NCBI GenBank assembly: GCA_040756715.1
Contig: JBFLYE010000070.1
Span: forward strand, 1-15,743
Length of the DNA: 15,743 nt
Reading direction: 5' to 3'
From: JBFLYE01 sp040756715 [NCBI: bacterium]
GTDB taxonomy: Bacteria; UBA9089; UBA9088
The notes below the pieces were generated by a model that saw only the letters and a program-made list of their open reading frames with translations, was not told where the DNA came from and did no database searches. Below, one piece after another: positions 1 to 7,397 of the stretch (positions are counted from its first letter, which is position 1; every line of letters starts with the position of its first letter). Both the position numbers and the translations under genes were made by a program.

Positions 1-557
1 ATCTTTTCAATTTCTGGAAGGTGCTTTAAGGATTCTCCAAGGTAGATGTAAGAGGGCTCATCGCTTAAGAATTTGGCAATAAAGGGAATAACTTTATAAA
101 GATAGATTTTAAAGAAAAATCTTATAAACTTTTGTTTTGGAAATAAAAGCTCAAGGATTACAAGCTTTCCGCAGGGTTTTAATACCCTCATTGCCTCCTT
201 TAGAAACACAGGAATATCAATGTACCTTAAGGCAAAGCCAAGTGTTATTCCGTCAAATACAGAGGATTTAAATGGAAGAAATAGGGCATTGCCTACGATA
301 GGGCTAATCTTTGTCTTTTTCCTTGCTACCTTAAGCATATCCTCTAATATATCCATCCCAAAAACAGATGCGTTGGTGCATTTCTTTATTTGAAGGCAAA
401 AATCGCCTGTTCCACACCCAATATCCAAAATTTTTCCTTGAAACTTTGCTTTTTTAACACAATCTAGCCGCCAACGATTATGAAACCCAAGGCTCATAAT
501 CGCATTCATCCTGTCATAGTCTTTGATGATGCCTTTAAAAAGACCTTTTATCTCCAA
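1..557 (-). CDS. ubiE: UbiE/MenG-type class I SAM methyltransferase (partial, C-terminus beyond the window)
   Basis: The reverse strand reads open from 557 to the window edge, about 185 codons of a family usually near 230-240 residues. The product resembles UbiE/MenG, which C-methylates demethylmenaquinone or a related quinone precursor using S-adenosylmethionine in the cytoplasm. Visible family signatures are the N-terminal YDRMNAIMSLGFHNRWR, matching the family's YDxMN...SxGxxxxWR segment, the SAM-binding glycine motif ILDIGCGTGD, an acidic D at the end of strand 2 (FGMDILEDML), the FDGITLGFALRYI motif after strand 4, and KPCGKLVILEL. I chose the TTG at 557, directly abutting the TAA of the upstream gene, because it retains residues LFKGIIKDYD that align to the conserved family N-terminus; the next ATG (509) would delete them. 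The abutting position suggests co-transcription with the large secreted protein gene. A different small-molecule methyltransferase cannot be excluded. Confidence 0.82.
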   Translation of the reverse strand, partial: MEIKGLFKGIIKDYDRMNAIMSLGFHNRWRLDCVKKAKFQGKILDIGCGTGDFCLQIKKCTNASVFGMDILEDMLKVARKKTKISPIVGNALFLPFKSSVFDGITLGFALRYIDIPVFLKEAMRVLKPCGKLVILELLFPKQKFIRFFFKIYLYKVIPFIAKFLSDEPSYIYLGESLKHLPEIEK

Positions 558-3500
558 TTATTTTACCACGCCGAGCTTTCCTATTTTCTTATCTTTGCCA
601 TGGGATAGAACATAGATGTAGAGACCAGAGGCAATGTTATTAAGGTTTAAGGTTGGGTCATTATCAAAATTTTCTTTTTCAAATACACATTCGCCTGCGA
701 TGTTGTAAAGCCTTATCTTTGTGTTTGAAGGAAGATATTCAAATTTAACATTGTCAACATTCTTTGCTGGGTTTGGATAGCAAATAACATTATTTAGGCT
801 TAATGGCTTTATCCCCTCCTGAATTTGAACATTAACCTTCTTGTTCTCATTATCCCTTATATCTATATCCTCAATCTTTAAGCTATCTGCCCTTATCCTT
901 ACAATAGTGCCAGAGGGAGGAAGAAGGGGAAGAGAGGCGAAGGCAAGAGCCATTCTTCCTCCCTCTATAGAGGGAAGGGATATAATATAAGGCTCTGTTT
1001 TTACAGATATTTCTCCTTCAAAGGAAAATGTAATATTTCCACCCATTATATTGGAAAAACCAGAATACTTTACCACAAACTCCCCATTTTCTCTTTCAAT
1101 CCAGATACAACCCCCAACTTGCGACTCCTGACTCCCGACTCCTAACTTATTCCTCCAATTCCACATCAGGCAGAACACCATTAAATCTTCAAAATCAATT
1201 ATACCATCTGGGTTTGAAATAAGGTCGGGTGGAATTCCAGATGCTGGACCAATGTCATACTCTAGCTTATTTTTCTTCCAATTTGTTGTAATTAACATAA
1301 GGTCATCAAAATCTATTTTTTCATTTCTATTTAGGTCTCCTACAAGATATTTTCTTATTGTTATTGTTCCCGAAAAGCTCTCTGCGGCAATTTTTGTGTT
1401 ATTTGAGTCTCGTAAGTCTACTAAAGAGAATAATAAACTTGCTGTTCCCTCCTTAAGGGCTTTAAATGTTAGGTTTGCCAATGTAATTAAGCCCTGTGTT
1501 GAGCTTCCAAGCTTTGCAGAAATAATTATAATCTTTCCGGTGAGGGTTGAGCTTAAAAATAGATCGGAAAAATTTCCCTTTTCAATACTTAAAGGCTCTA
1601 ATTTATCGTCTGGATATAAAATCTCAATGTTTGCTCCCATAAGCTCAGAGGTTTCTATGAAAATTCCTATTGTCTTCGTTCCCTCTATGAATACAGAGGA
1701 ATCACTTGGCTCTATTTTTACTGTGGCAAGGTTTTCCTCTAAAGAAAGCCTATATGGAATCCATTTTCCATTCCTATCCATAAGCCTTGTTTGAGGTAAT
1801 ATGGCAAGATTTGGATTTTTCTCTTTAAATTTTACCACAAGCAATGTTCCATTTCCTTGTATTTCTCCTTGTAGAAATCCAAAGGAAAATGTTATGCTTC
1901 CATTACCATAGAGGCTTTGAAGAATTGCTGCATCCTCAATGAATTGCCCCTTCTCTATTCCAACACATTCAAGGCTTTCCTTATAAGAAAGGTAAATTGA
2001 GCCTCCGATCAAGCCAGATACATCTTCTATATTTACATTAAAATTATCTCCATCCTGCTCAATAGAGAGGGCTACATTGCTATTATTTAGAATGCTTGCA
2101 ATACCCCTTGTGCTTCCAAAATTCTCTCTTAAGATATAAAAATCAAGTAGGTCTACGCTTCCATCATGGTTAAAGTCAGAGGCAAGGTTTGGCCCTGATT
2201 GTCCAAATTCGCTTCTTAAAATATAGAAATCAAGCAAATTTACCTGACCACTTCCATCTGCATCACCTGGGATTGTTACTGATGCAGAGCCATTTATAAC
2301 ATTAAATGGGATGTTACCTCCCGAATTGTCTATAAGGTTTGTCTTTTCTATACTAGGATTGGTTGATACTTCAAAGGAAATTGCAGATGTTCCAGATGTT
2401 CCACAAAACGCAATGGATGCTATTGTTCCAAAACCCGTTGCCGAGCCAGAGAATAAAGCAGATGAGTAGATAAGGGTTCCTGAGGCATTGTTAAATGATA
2501 AGGATAAAAGGCTTGCACCCGATGGAAAGCTTCCCTGGGTTATGGTTGAAACAGAGAGGACATCTGGGTTAAATGAAAGATAAACGGATACACCAATCAG
2601 ATTAGAGACATTGTCTACCATTAGATTAACGGTTCCTATAGAGCCAGAGCCAATGACAAGAAAGGATGGAGAAAGGTAAAGCGTGGTTGAGCCTGTTATA
2701 GCAGAAGCAACATTTGAATAGCTTGATGTTCCTATCTCATTAAAAGCTGCTACCCGATAATAGTATCTTGTGCTGGGAGAAAGATTTGTATCTGAATAGA
2801 TAGAGGCTGTGGTTGTTGTGATAAAAGAAAAGGCTGTAATGGTAGAGCCCCTTTCTATAGCAAACCCAAGCTCATTATTTGAGTTATCAGACCAGGAAAG
2901 GTCTATCCTTGAGTTTGATACAGGGATTGCTGTAAGGCTTGAAGGAGAACTTGGTGGAAGATCAAATGTTGTGGCAGATGCTGTGTTTGAATAGGTTGAT
3001 TGTCCACCGGTAAGGTTATAGCTACAAACCCTATAATAATATGTTGTGCTTGCAGAAAGCCCGGTATCTGTGTATGTGCTTTGTGTTGTCGTCCCAATAG
3101 AAACAAAGGCTGTAATGGTAGAGCCCCTTTCAATGATAAACCAAAGCTCATTGCTTGAGTTGTCATTCCAGGAAAGGTCAATGGTTGATGAACCGGTTGC
3201 GGTTGCTTGTAGATTAGATGGTGCAATAGGAGCAAGATCAAATGTTGTAGCAGATGCAATGTTTGAATAGCTTGATGTTCCATAGAAATTATAGGCATAA
3301 ACCCGGTAATAATATGTTGTATTGCTTGAAAGGCTTGTATCTGTGTAGGTTGCATAGGTGGTTGTTCCGATATTGAAAAGGCTTGTATCTGTTGTCCCCC
3401 TTTCCATAATAAACCAAAGCTCGTTTGTGGAATTATCAGACCAGGCAAGGTTTATTGTAGAAGATGAAACAGCCGTAGCTTGTAGATTTGATGGTGGATT

Positions 3501-4559
3501 TGGAGGGGTAGCTGTCCCTAAGGTTGCATACTTAAGATTGCCCTGTGTGGCATCATAATAGCTTATCTGGGGAATGTTGTTATAAATTGCAATAGAGCTA
3601 TACATTCCAACATCATCAGTAGAATCAATTGTCTCGGTTGTCCAGCTCGTGCCACTTCCATAGGCAACTTTTAAGTCTTTGTTCGTGGCATCATAATAGG
3701 AAATCCATACCGTGTTTGAGCCATCTATAGCGATTGAACAGAATTTTCCAACATCGCCAATTGAATCTATGGTTCTTAATGTCCAGGTTCCATCAGGGTT
3801 TATTGCATATTTAAGGTCTGTATTTGTTGCATCATAATAGGCAATATGCAGAATGTAATCCTTCCCAGTAAGGGAGGAATATTGACCAACATCGCCTGTT
3901 GTATCAATGGTTCTAAAGCCCCAATTTGTTGGATTCCAAAAGGCAAACCTTAAATCGCCATCCGTGGCATCGTAGTATGTCATACAGGGAAGGCTATCCT
4001 CTACAAGAAAAAGGGATGAAAACCTTCCCCTGTCTTTATTTAGAGCATAATCTACGGTTTCTGTTGCCCATTCTGAACCTGTCCAAAATGCATATTTTAA
4101 TGCCTTGTTCTTCTCGTCATAGTAGCTTATATTTGGGTATTGTTCTCTATCTATCTTTAAGGAGCTAAATTTTCCAAGCTGCGGAAAATCAACAATTGAG
4201 CTTGCTGTGCCAACTCCTTTTGTATGTAAAAGCCTTTGATATGTTGCATTGTAATGGCTTATGTGAGGACAATTGTTGCTGTCTAAGTCAATGGATGTAT
4301 AATATCCAGATGAGCCTGTTGTTCCTACATTATTTGTAGTCCAGGTGGAACCATTAAAATATGTATATTTTAGCCCTCCTGTGGTAAGGTTTGTGTATGA
4401 GATATGTGCTCTTCCCAAAGAATCACAGGCAATGGACGAATACAGGCCAACATCATCTAAAGAATTATCTATGGTTTGTATCTGCCAGGAAGAGGCAAAA
4501 AGGCACAGAGGCACAGAGGCACAAAGAATAAAAAATAATCTAATGAATGTATAACGCAT
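558..4559 (-). CDS. Secreted multidomain protein: 7-fold repeat domain, three FN3, four cohesin-like, two dockerin-like modules, T9SS-like tail
   Basis: This 1333-residue protein has an N-terminal signal peptide (about residues 1-23, cleavage near LFASS). Residues about 35-348 hold seven repeats of about 46 residues, each centred on a motif like ISYYDATNKDLKYA (near 53, 99, 144, 194, 239, 286 and 332); seven copies suggest a beta-propeller. Three fibronectin III domains follow (353-439, 443-531, 537-622), rich in Thr/Ser with the TYYYRV strand. Four cohesin-like beta domains lie at about 624-763, 828-950, 951-1069 and 1150-1249. They are interrupted by dockerin-type duplicated calcium loops at 764-816 (GDADGSGQVNLLD and DFNHDGSVDLLD) and a more degenerate pair at 1071-1136. 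The C-terminus (1250-1333) begins near CYPNPAKN and ends in a lysine-rich strand, as in T9SS type A sorting domains. I see no enzymatic domain, so it is probably a cell-surface or matrix scaffold or adhesin. Domain calls are from family knowledge; the partner is unknown. Confidence 0.85.
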   Translation of the reverse strand: MRYTFIRLFFILCASVPLCLFASSWQIQTIDNSLDDVGLYSSIACDSLGRAHISYTNLTTGGLKYTYFNGSTWTTNNVGTTGSSGYYTSIDLDSNNCPHISHYNATYQRLLHTKGVGTASSIVDFPQLGKFSSLKIDREQYPNISYYDEKNKALKYAFWTGSEWATETVDYALNKDRGRFSSLFLVEDSLPCMTYYDATDGDLRFAFWNPTNWGFRTIDTTGDVGQYSSLTGKDYILHIAYYDATNTDLKYAINPDGTWTLRTIDSIGDVGKFCSIAIDGSNTVWISYYDATNKDLKVAYGSGTSWTTETIDSTDDVGMYSSIAIYNNIPQISYYDATQGNLKYATLGTATPPNPPSNLQATAVSSSTINLAWSDNSTNELWFIMERGTTDTSLFNIGTTTYATYTDTSLSSNTTYYYRVYAYNFYGTSSYSNIASATTFDLAPIAPSNLQATATGSSTIDLSWNDNSSNELWFIIERGSTITAFVSIGTTTQSTYTDTGLSASTTYYYRVCSYNLTGGQSTYSNTASATTFDLPPSSPSSLTAIPVSNSRIDLSWSDNSNNELGFAIERGSTITAFSFITTTTASIYSDTNLSPSTRYYYRVAAFNEIGTSSYSNVASAITGSTTLYLSPSFLVIGSGSIGTVNLMVDNVSNLIGVSVYLSFNPDVLSVSTITQGSFPSGASLLSLSFNNASGTLIYSSALFSGSATGFGTIASIAFCGTSGTSAISFEVSTNPSIEKTNLIDNSGGNIPFNVINGSASVTIPGDADGSGQVNLLDFYILRSEFGQSGPNLASDFNHDGSVDLLDFYILRENFGSTRGIASILNNSNVALSIEQDGDNFNVNIEDVSGLIGGSIYLSYKESLECVGIEKGQFIEDAAILQSLYGNGSITFSFGFLQGEIQGNGTLLVVKFKEKNPNLAILPQTRLMDRNGKWIPYRLSLEENLATVKIEPSDSSVFIEGTKTIGIFIETSELMGANIEILYPDDKLEPLSIEKGNFSDLFLSSTLTGKIIIISAKLGSSTQGLITLANLTFKALKEGTASLLFSLVDLRDSNNTKIAAESFSGTITIRKYLVGDLNRNEKIDFDDLMLITTNWKKNKLEYDIGPASGIPPDLISNPDGIIDFEDLMVFCLMWNWRNKLGVGSQESQVGGCIWIERENGEFVVKYSGFSNIMGGNITFSFEGEISVKTEPYIISLPSIEGGRMALAFASLPLLPPSGTIVRIRADSLKIEDIDIRDNENKKVNVQIQEGIKPLSLNNVICYPNPAKNVDNVKFEYLPSNTKIRLYNIAGECVFEKENFDNDPTLNLNNIASGLYIYVLSHGKDKKIGKLGVVK
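1116..1149. repeat. Degenerate heptamer tandem repeat (GACTCCT type) in a protein linker
   Basis: Three adjacent 7-bp units at 1123-1143 read GACTCCT, GACTCCC and GACTCCT, flanked by two more degenerate heptamers (AACTTGC before, AACTTAT after). The stretch encodes the hydrophilic linker LGVGSQESQVGG between the second dockerin-like module and the last cohesin-like domain of the large secreted protein. It resembles the short heptameric repeats (STRR-like) found elsewhere in this window. Confidence 0.7.
4491..4522. repeat. Octamer tandem repeat (AGAGGCAC type) within a signal-peptide coding region
   Basis: Four contiguous 8-bp units (AGAGGCAA, AAAGGCAC, AGAGGCAC, AGAGGCAC) fill 4491-4522. On the coding strand they encode residues about 13-23 of the large secreted protein, the hydrophobic core and cleavage region CASVPLCLFAS. 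The periodicity is seen directly; an insertion origin is inference. Confidence 0.75.
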
Positions 4560-4569
4560 CCTACCTTTT

Positions 4570-4597
4570 TTATCGGCATTTTTTGGGTTTTACTTTA
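4570..4597 (-). promoter_or_regulatory. Sigma-28 (FliA)-like promoter upstream of the large secreted protein
   Basis: On the minus strand TAAA (4597-4594) is followed by 16 nt and then GCCGATAA (4577-4570), a perfect match to the sigma-28 -10 element. The family consensus spacing after TAAA is about 15 nt, so this is one longer. The -10 box ends only 10 nt before the ATG, implying a leader of a few bases; AAGGTAGG abuts the ATG. Regulation by a flagellar or alternative sigma factor is inferred from the motif only. Confidence 0.5.
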
Positions 4598-4623
4598 GAT
4601 AAAAAAGGAAAGAAAAAAATCCC

Positions 4624-4651
4624 TTAAGTTTTTTTTGTTTTATGCCGATAT
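4624..4651 (+). promoter_or_regulatory. Mirror-image sigma-28-like box pair pointing right
   Basis: TTAA at 4624-4627, a 16-nt spacer, and GCCGATAT at 4644-4651 reproduce the box order and spacing of the divergent motif at 4570-4597. The 9-bp TATCGGCAT/ATGCCGATA inverted repeat makes the pair symmetrical. No plus-strand gene follows; a stem-loop with a T-run lies immediately downstream (4659-4708). It may be a promoter for a very short RNA, or one half of a symmetrical binding site. Confidence 0.3.
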
Positions 4652-4658
4652 AGAAGAT

Positions 4659-4708
4659 AAAGGAAGTAATAGGCTTTCTCCCCTCCGGCGCCTATTACTC
4701 CTTTTTTT
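4659..4708. terminator. Intrinsic terminator-like stem-loop between nusA and the large secreted protein gene
   Basis: AGTAATAGGC (4665-4674) pairs with GCCTATTACT (4690-4699); the stem extends by GG/CC past one bulged A. Seven T residues follow on the plus strand (4702-4708). On the minus strand it begins a few bases after the nusA stop codon, with a weaker U-tract (CCTTTATCTT), so it can plausibly end nusA transcription. The stronger T-run faces the plus strand, so it may work in both directions. Confidence 0.6.
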
Positions 4709-4712
4709 GTAT

Positions 4713-5771
4713 CTAGCCCTTGTTCAGCTTAGATTTTTCCTCCTCGTATTGCTCTCTTGTCCTTACATCAAGCTTAAAACCACAAAGCTTTGCGGCAAGC
4801 CTAATATTCTGACCATCCCTTCCAATGGCAAGGGATAATTGATCCTTATCAACAATTATAACTGCCTCCTTTTTCTTCTCATCAGCCATAACCTCTTTTG
4901 CCTTTGCAGGAGAGATGCTTAGCTGGATAAATTCATTTATGTTGTCTGAATATGGAATAATATCTATCTTTTCTCCCTTAAATTCCTTTAGGATATTAGA
5001 AATCCTACTTGCATTTACGCCAACAAATGCTCCTATGGGAGAAATATTTTTGTCAACGGATGAAACAACAACCTTTGAACGAACCCCTGGCTCTCTTACT
5101 ATCTTCTCTATCTTAATAGAACCATCTTGTAGTTCAGGGATATCAGCCTCAAATAGCTTTTTTAGAATCCCAGGATGTGTTCTTGAAAGGATTACCTGTG
5201 GATGCTTTAGACCCTGTTCTACACCAATCACATAGACCTTTATCCTCTCTCCGATTCTATATTTTTCTTTTCTTATCTGCTCTTTGGCTGGAAGAATAGC
5301 CTCTGCTTTACCAAGATCAACAAAAACCGTATTGTCTGAAATCTTACGGATAAATCCTGTTAGAATCTCACCCTCCTCCCTTTTAAATTCCTGGAACACA
5401 GAACCCCTTTCTGCCTCCCTTATCCTTTGGCTAATAACCTGCTTTGCTATCTGGGCAGAGATTCTCGTTGAGGAGGCATCAAATTCCTCGAGCTCAACCA
5501 CATCGCCTAGATTAATATCCTCCTTAATTTTTTTTGCGCTTTCTAGGCTTATTTGCTCCTTTGGATTATTAACACATTCTACAACCTCCTTTACAACAAA
5601 TACCCTTACACTCCCTACATCTGGATTAAAGATAACCTTAACATTCTTTACACCAAGCCGTTTTCTATAGGCTGCTACCAATGCCTCTTGTATGGCTTGT
5701 AAAAGGGCATCTTTTGATATGCCCCTAGATTTAGAAACCATAGACAATGTTTCTCCTATCCCTTTCTCCAT
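4713..5771 (-). CDS. nusA: Transcription termination/antitermination factor NusA
   Basis: The 352-residue product matches the core NusA layout. It has an N-terminal RNA-polymerase-binding domain (about 1-125, with ALLQAIQEALVAAYRKR), an S1 domain (about 133-197, GEILTGFIRKISDNTVFVDLGKAEAILP), KH1 (about 200-278) and KH2 (about 302-345, with the GRDG loop at 317-320). It modulates pausing, termination and antitermination on the transcribing polymerase. The protein ends soon after KH2, so the acidic C-terminal repeats of proteobacterial NusA are absent, as in many other phyla. The KH1 loop reads GVNAS (251-255), whereas the family normally has a GxxG with a basic residue (GxRGS), an odd substitution. 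The gene is not flanked by rimP or infB, its usual partners. A strong promoter sits 7 nt before its ATG and a stem-loop lies after its stop, so it looks monocistronic. Confidence 0.96.
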   Translation of the reverse strand: MEKGIGETLSMVSKSRGISKDALLQAIQEALVAAYRKRLGVKNVKVIFNPDVGSVRVFVVKEVVECVNNPKEQISLESAKKIKEDINLGDVVELEEFDASSTRISAQIAKQVISQRIREAERGSVFQEFKREEGEILTGFIRKISDNTVFVDLGKAEAILPAKEQIRKEKYRIGERIKVYVIGVEQGLKHPQVILSRTHPGILKKLFEADIPELQDGSIKIEKIVREPGVRSKVVVSSVDKNISPIGAFVGVNASRISNILKEFKGEKIDIIPYSDNINEFIQLSISPAKAKEVMADEKKKEAVIIVDKDQLSLAIGRDGQNIRLAAKLCGFKLDVRTREQYEEEKSKLNKG

Positions 5772-5778
5772 AAAAAGG

Positions 5779-5807
5779 ATTATACCTTAAATTTCAAAAA
5801 ATTTCAA
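5779..5807 (-). promoter_or_regulatory. nusA promoter, sigma-70 type, leaderless spacing
   Basis: On the minus strand TTGAAA (5807-5802) is separated by exactly 17 nt from a perfect TATAAT (5784-5779). Only 7 nt (CCTTTTT) lie between the -10 box and the ATG, so transcription is expected to begin at or next to the start codon. No Shine-Dalgarno sequence fits in that space. Confidence 0.8.
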
Positions 5808-5814
5808 TAAAAAG

Positions 5815-5843
5815 ATGAAATTCTTAAGAAAATAATTTATAAT
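5815..5843 (+). promoter_or_regulatory. Promoter of the MOSC-domain gene, leaderless spacing
   Basis: ATGAAA (5815-5820), a 17-nt spacer and a perfect TATAAT (5838-5843) are followed by 6 nt and the ATG at 5850. The promoter is interleaved with the divergent nusA promoter in a 78-bp gap, so the two may affect each other. Confidence 0.7.
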
Positions 5844-5849
5844 AAAAAT

Positions 5850-6287
5850 ATGGGCTATGTTGTTTCAGTAAATATAAGCAAAAACAAGGGAGAAAAGAAG
5901 ATGCCAGTTTTTTCTCCCTGGAAGGTAATCAAAGATTTTGGCTTTTTTGAGGATGGCCATTCTGGTTCCTGGCATCGTCAGGTAAGCTTATTGGCTATTG
6001 AGGAAATAGAGAAGGCAAGAGGGTTAGGAGCCAATGTCTCTTGTGGAGATTTTGCTGAAAATATTACAACCTCTGGGATTTGCCTTTCTTCTTTAGAAAT
6101 AGGGACAAAGCTTAAGATAGGAAATGATATAATCCTTGAGGTATCCCAAATAGGAAAAGCCTGTCATACAAAATGTGCCATTTATTATGAAGTGGGAAGC
6201 TGCATTATGCCAAAAAAGGGGATATTTGCTAAAGTTTTAGAAGGGGGAGAAATTAAGCAGGGCGATAGGATTGAGGTATGTGATTAG
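5850..6287 (+). CDS. MOSC domain-containing protein
   Basis: This is a 145-residue stand-alone MOSC domain, named for the C-terminal domain of molybdenum cofactor sulfurases. The family is thought to bind or transfer sulfur to metal-sulfur cofactors through a conserved cysteine; small bacterial members are mostly uncharacterised. Matching motifs are DGHSGSWHRQVSLLA (35-49), the CGDFAENITTSGI segment (65-77), the GTKLKIG strand (85-91), and the cysteine-rich GKACHTKCAIYY (102-113) followed by GSCIMPKKGIFAKVLEGG (116-133), with C105, C109 and C118 as candidate functional cysteines. The gene is divergent from nusA. No molybdopterin biosynthesis gene is visible nearby, so its substrate cannot be inferred from context. 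Its length is normal for small MOSC proteins, and the ATG is set by the -10 box 6 nt upstream. Confidence 0.88.
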   Translation: MGYVVSVNISKNKGEKKMPVFSPWKVIKDFGFFEDGHSGSWHRQVSLLAIEEIEKARGLGANVSCGDFAENITTSGICLSSLEIGTKLKIGNDIILEVSQIGKACHTKCAIYYEVGSCIMPKKGIFAKVLEGGEIKQGDRIEVCD

Positions 6288-6370
6288 CTGTTTCGTAACT
6301 ACTCACCATATTTTTGGGCTATATCTTATAGTGTTTATGAAAATAACAAAAAAGATTGAAATGAGAATTT

Positions 6371-6376
6371 TATAAT
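6371..6376 (+). promoter_or_regulatory. Candidate -10 box upstream of murG
   Basis: A perfect TATAAT at 6371-6376 lies 13 nt before the murG ATG, which would give a leader of about 6 nt. No convincing -35 element is at 16-18 nt; that interval is mostly A. The 102-bp gap between the MOSC gene and murG shows no hairpin terminator, so read-through is also possible. Confidence 0.45.
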
Positions 6377-6389
6377 CTTAAAATCCACA

Positions 6390-7397
6390 ATGAGAATAGC
6401 TATTGCTTGTGGTGGGACAGGGGGGCATATCTATCCAGGAATAGCTATAGCAAAGGAATTAAAAGAGCCTTTCTTTATCACAGGGAAAAAGGGCATATCT
6501 TGCGAAATAATCAAAAAATCTGGCTTTAAGGTTTATGTCATTCCCATATCATTTTGGAAAAGGAGGCTATTTTCATTAAATACGCTAGGTGTTACATTTT
6601 CTAATCTCTTCTGCATAATTGCCTCTTTTTTTATTCTCCTTAAGGAAAGACCAAAGGCGATTATCGGAATGGGAGGATATCCATCATTTCCACCTATTTT
6701 AGCAAGCCTTTTTCTTGGAATCAAAAGGATAATTCATGAGCAGAATGCAAAGATGGGGCTGGCAAATAGGCTTCTTTCAAAGATTGCAACAAAGGTTGCA
6801 CTATCTTTTGAAAATACAGAATTTGCCCCTAAGAATGCAATATTTACCGGATGCCCAATAAGGAAAGAGATAGGAAAAATAGGAAGGGAGGAGGGGCTTT
6901 CATTCTTTGGCTTGAAGGATAAAAAGACAATCCTTGTAATGGGTGGCTCGCAAGGCTCCACTAAGATAAATGAGGCATTCCTTGAGGTTACTCCAAATCT
7001 TTTAGAATTCAATATAATCTGGCTAACCGGGAAAAAGGATTACTCAAGGATAAAATCCGCACTCCGCACTCCGCATTCCGCAATTAAAATATTTCCCTTT
7101 CTATTCGAGATGGAATATGCCTATGCAGGGGCTGATGTAGTCATAGGAAGGGCGGGTGCTGTATCTATTGCTGAGATAAAAAGGTGTGGAATCCCAGCCA
7201 TTCTTATCCCATATCCTTTTTCTGCTGACCAACACCAATCAAAGAATGCAGAAGCCTTAAAGGATGCCATTGTTATCAAAGAGGAAAATCTTTCAAAAGA
7301 TAGCCTTTTGGATGCCATTTTTAAAGTAAGGAATAGAGAAAAATCTCCCTTTAAGCTTCAAAGCACAGAAAGGTTTTTGAAATTGCTATACGGTTAA
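6390..7397 (+). CDS. murG: UDP-N-acetylglucosamine--N-acetylmuramyl-(pentapeptide) pyrophosphoryl-undecaprenol N-acetylglucosamine transferase (MurG)
   Basis: MurG transfers GlcNAc from UDP-GlcNAc to lipid I to make lipid II, on the inner face of the cytoplasmic membrane. The 335-residue sequence shows the GT28 signatures in order: the N-terminal glycine loop GGTGGHIYPGIAIAKEL (8-24), GMGGYPSFPP (93-102), HEQNAKMGLANR (116-127), the second glycine loop MGGSQGSTKIN (184-194), and the nucleotide-sugar site GRAGAVSIAEI (253-263) followed by PYPFSADQHQSKNA (274-287). A run of four GC-rich heptamers (7056-7083) lies in the coding sequence and encodes part of residues 222-232, between the GGSQGS and GRAGA motifs; the family varies there. 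The gene stands without mur or fts neighbours in the window. Its 3' end overlaps convergent hisC by 12 bp. Confidence 0.96.
   Translation: MRIAIACGGTGGHIYPGIAIAKELKEPFFITGKKGISCEIIKKSGFKVYVIPISFWKRRLFSLNTLGVTFSNLFCIIASFFILLKERPKAIIGMGGYPSFPPILASLFLGIKRIIHEQNAKMGLANRLLSKIATKVALSFENTEFAPKNAIFTGCPIRKEIGKIGREEGLSFFGLKDKKTILVMGGSQGSTKINEAFLEVTPNLLEFNIIWLTGKKDYSRIKSALRTPHSAIKIFPFLFEMEYAYAGADVVIGRAGAVSIAEIKRCGIPAILIPYPFSADQHQSKNAEALKDAIVIKEENLSKDSLLDAIFKVRNREKSPFKLQSTERFLKLLYG
7056..7083. repeat. Heptamer tandem repeat (TCCGCAC type) inside murG
   Basis: Four contiguous 7-bp units (TCCGCAC twice, then TCCGCAT and TCCGCAA) occupy 7056-7083. They are more GC-rich than the surrounding murG sequence and encode residues in a variable region between conserved motifs. 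The total of 28 bp is not a multiple of three, so if inserted it was accommodated with flanking change. Confidence 0.75.

Noticed and set aside
1252-1794. A 180-codon plus-strand open frame opposite the large secreted protein
   Set aside because: It has no recognisable domain, no start signal, and lies wholly antisense to well-defined cohesin/dockerin coding sequence.
2903-3448. A 181-codon open frame on the minus strand inside the large secreted protein
   Set aside because: It is a shifted-frame reading of the three similar FN3 repeats; its Gln/His/Leu-rich composition comes from the repeat DNA, and the real frame has clear FN3 domains.
4560-4712. Possible riboswitch (for example a cyclic-di-GMP type) upstream of the surface protein gene
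   Set aside because: No conserved aptamer core was found; the promoter boxes end about 10 nt before the ATG, leaving no room for a leader RNA.
6288-6389. Gap between the MOSC gene and murG checked for a terminator, tRNA or small gene
   Set aside because: No strong hairpin, cloverleaf or coding frame is visible; only a -10-like box near 6371.
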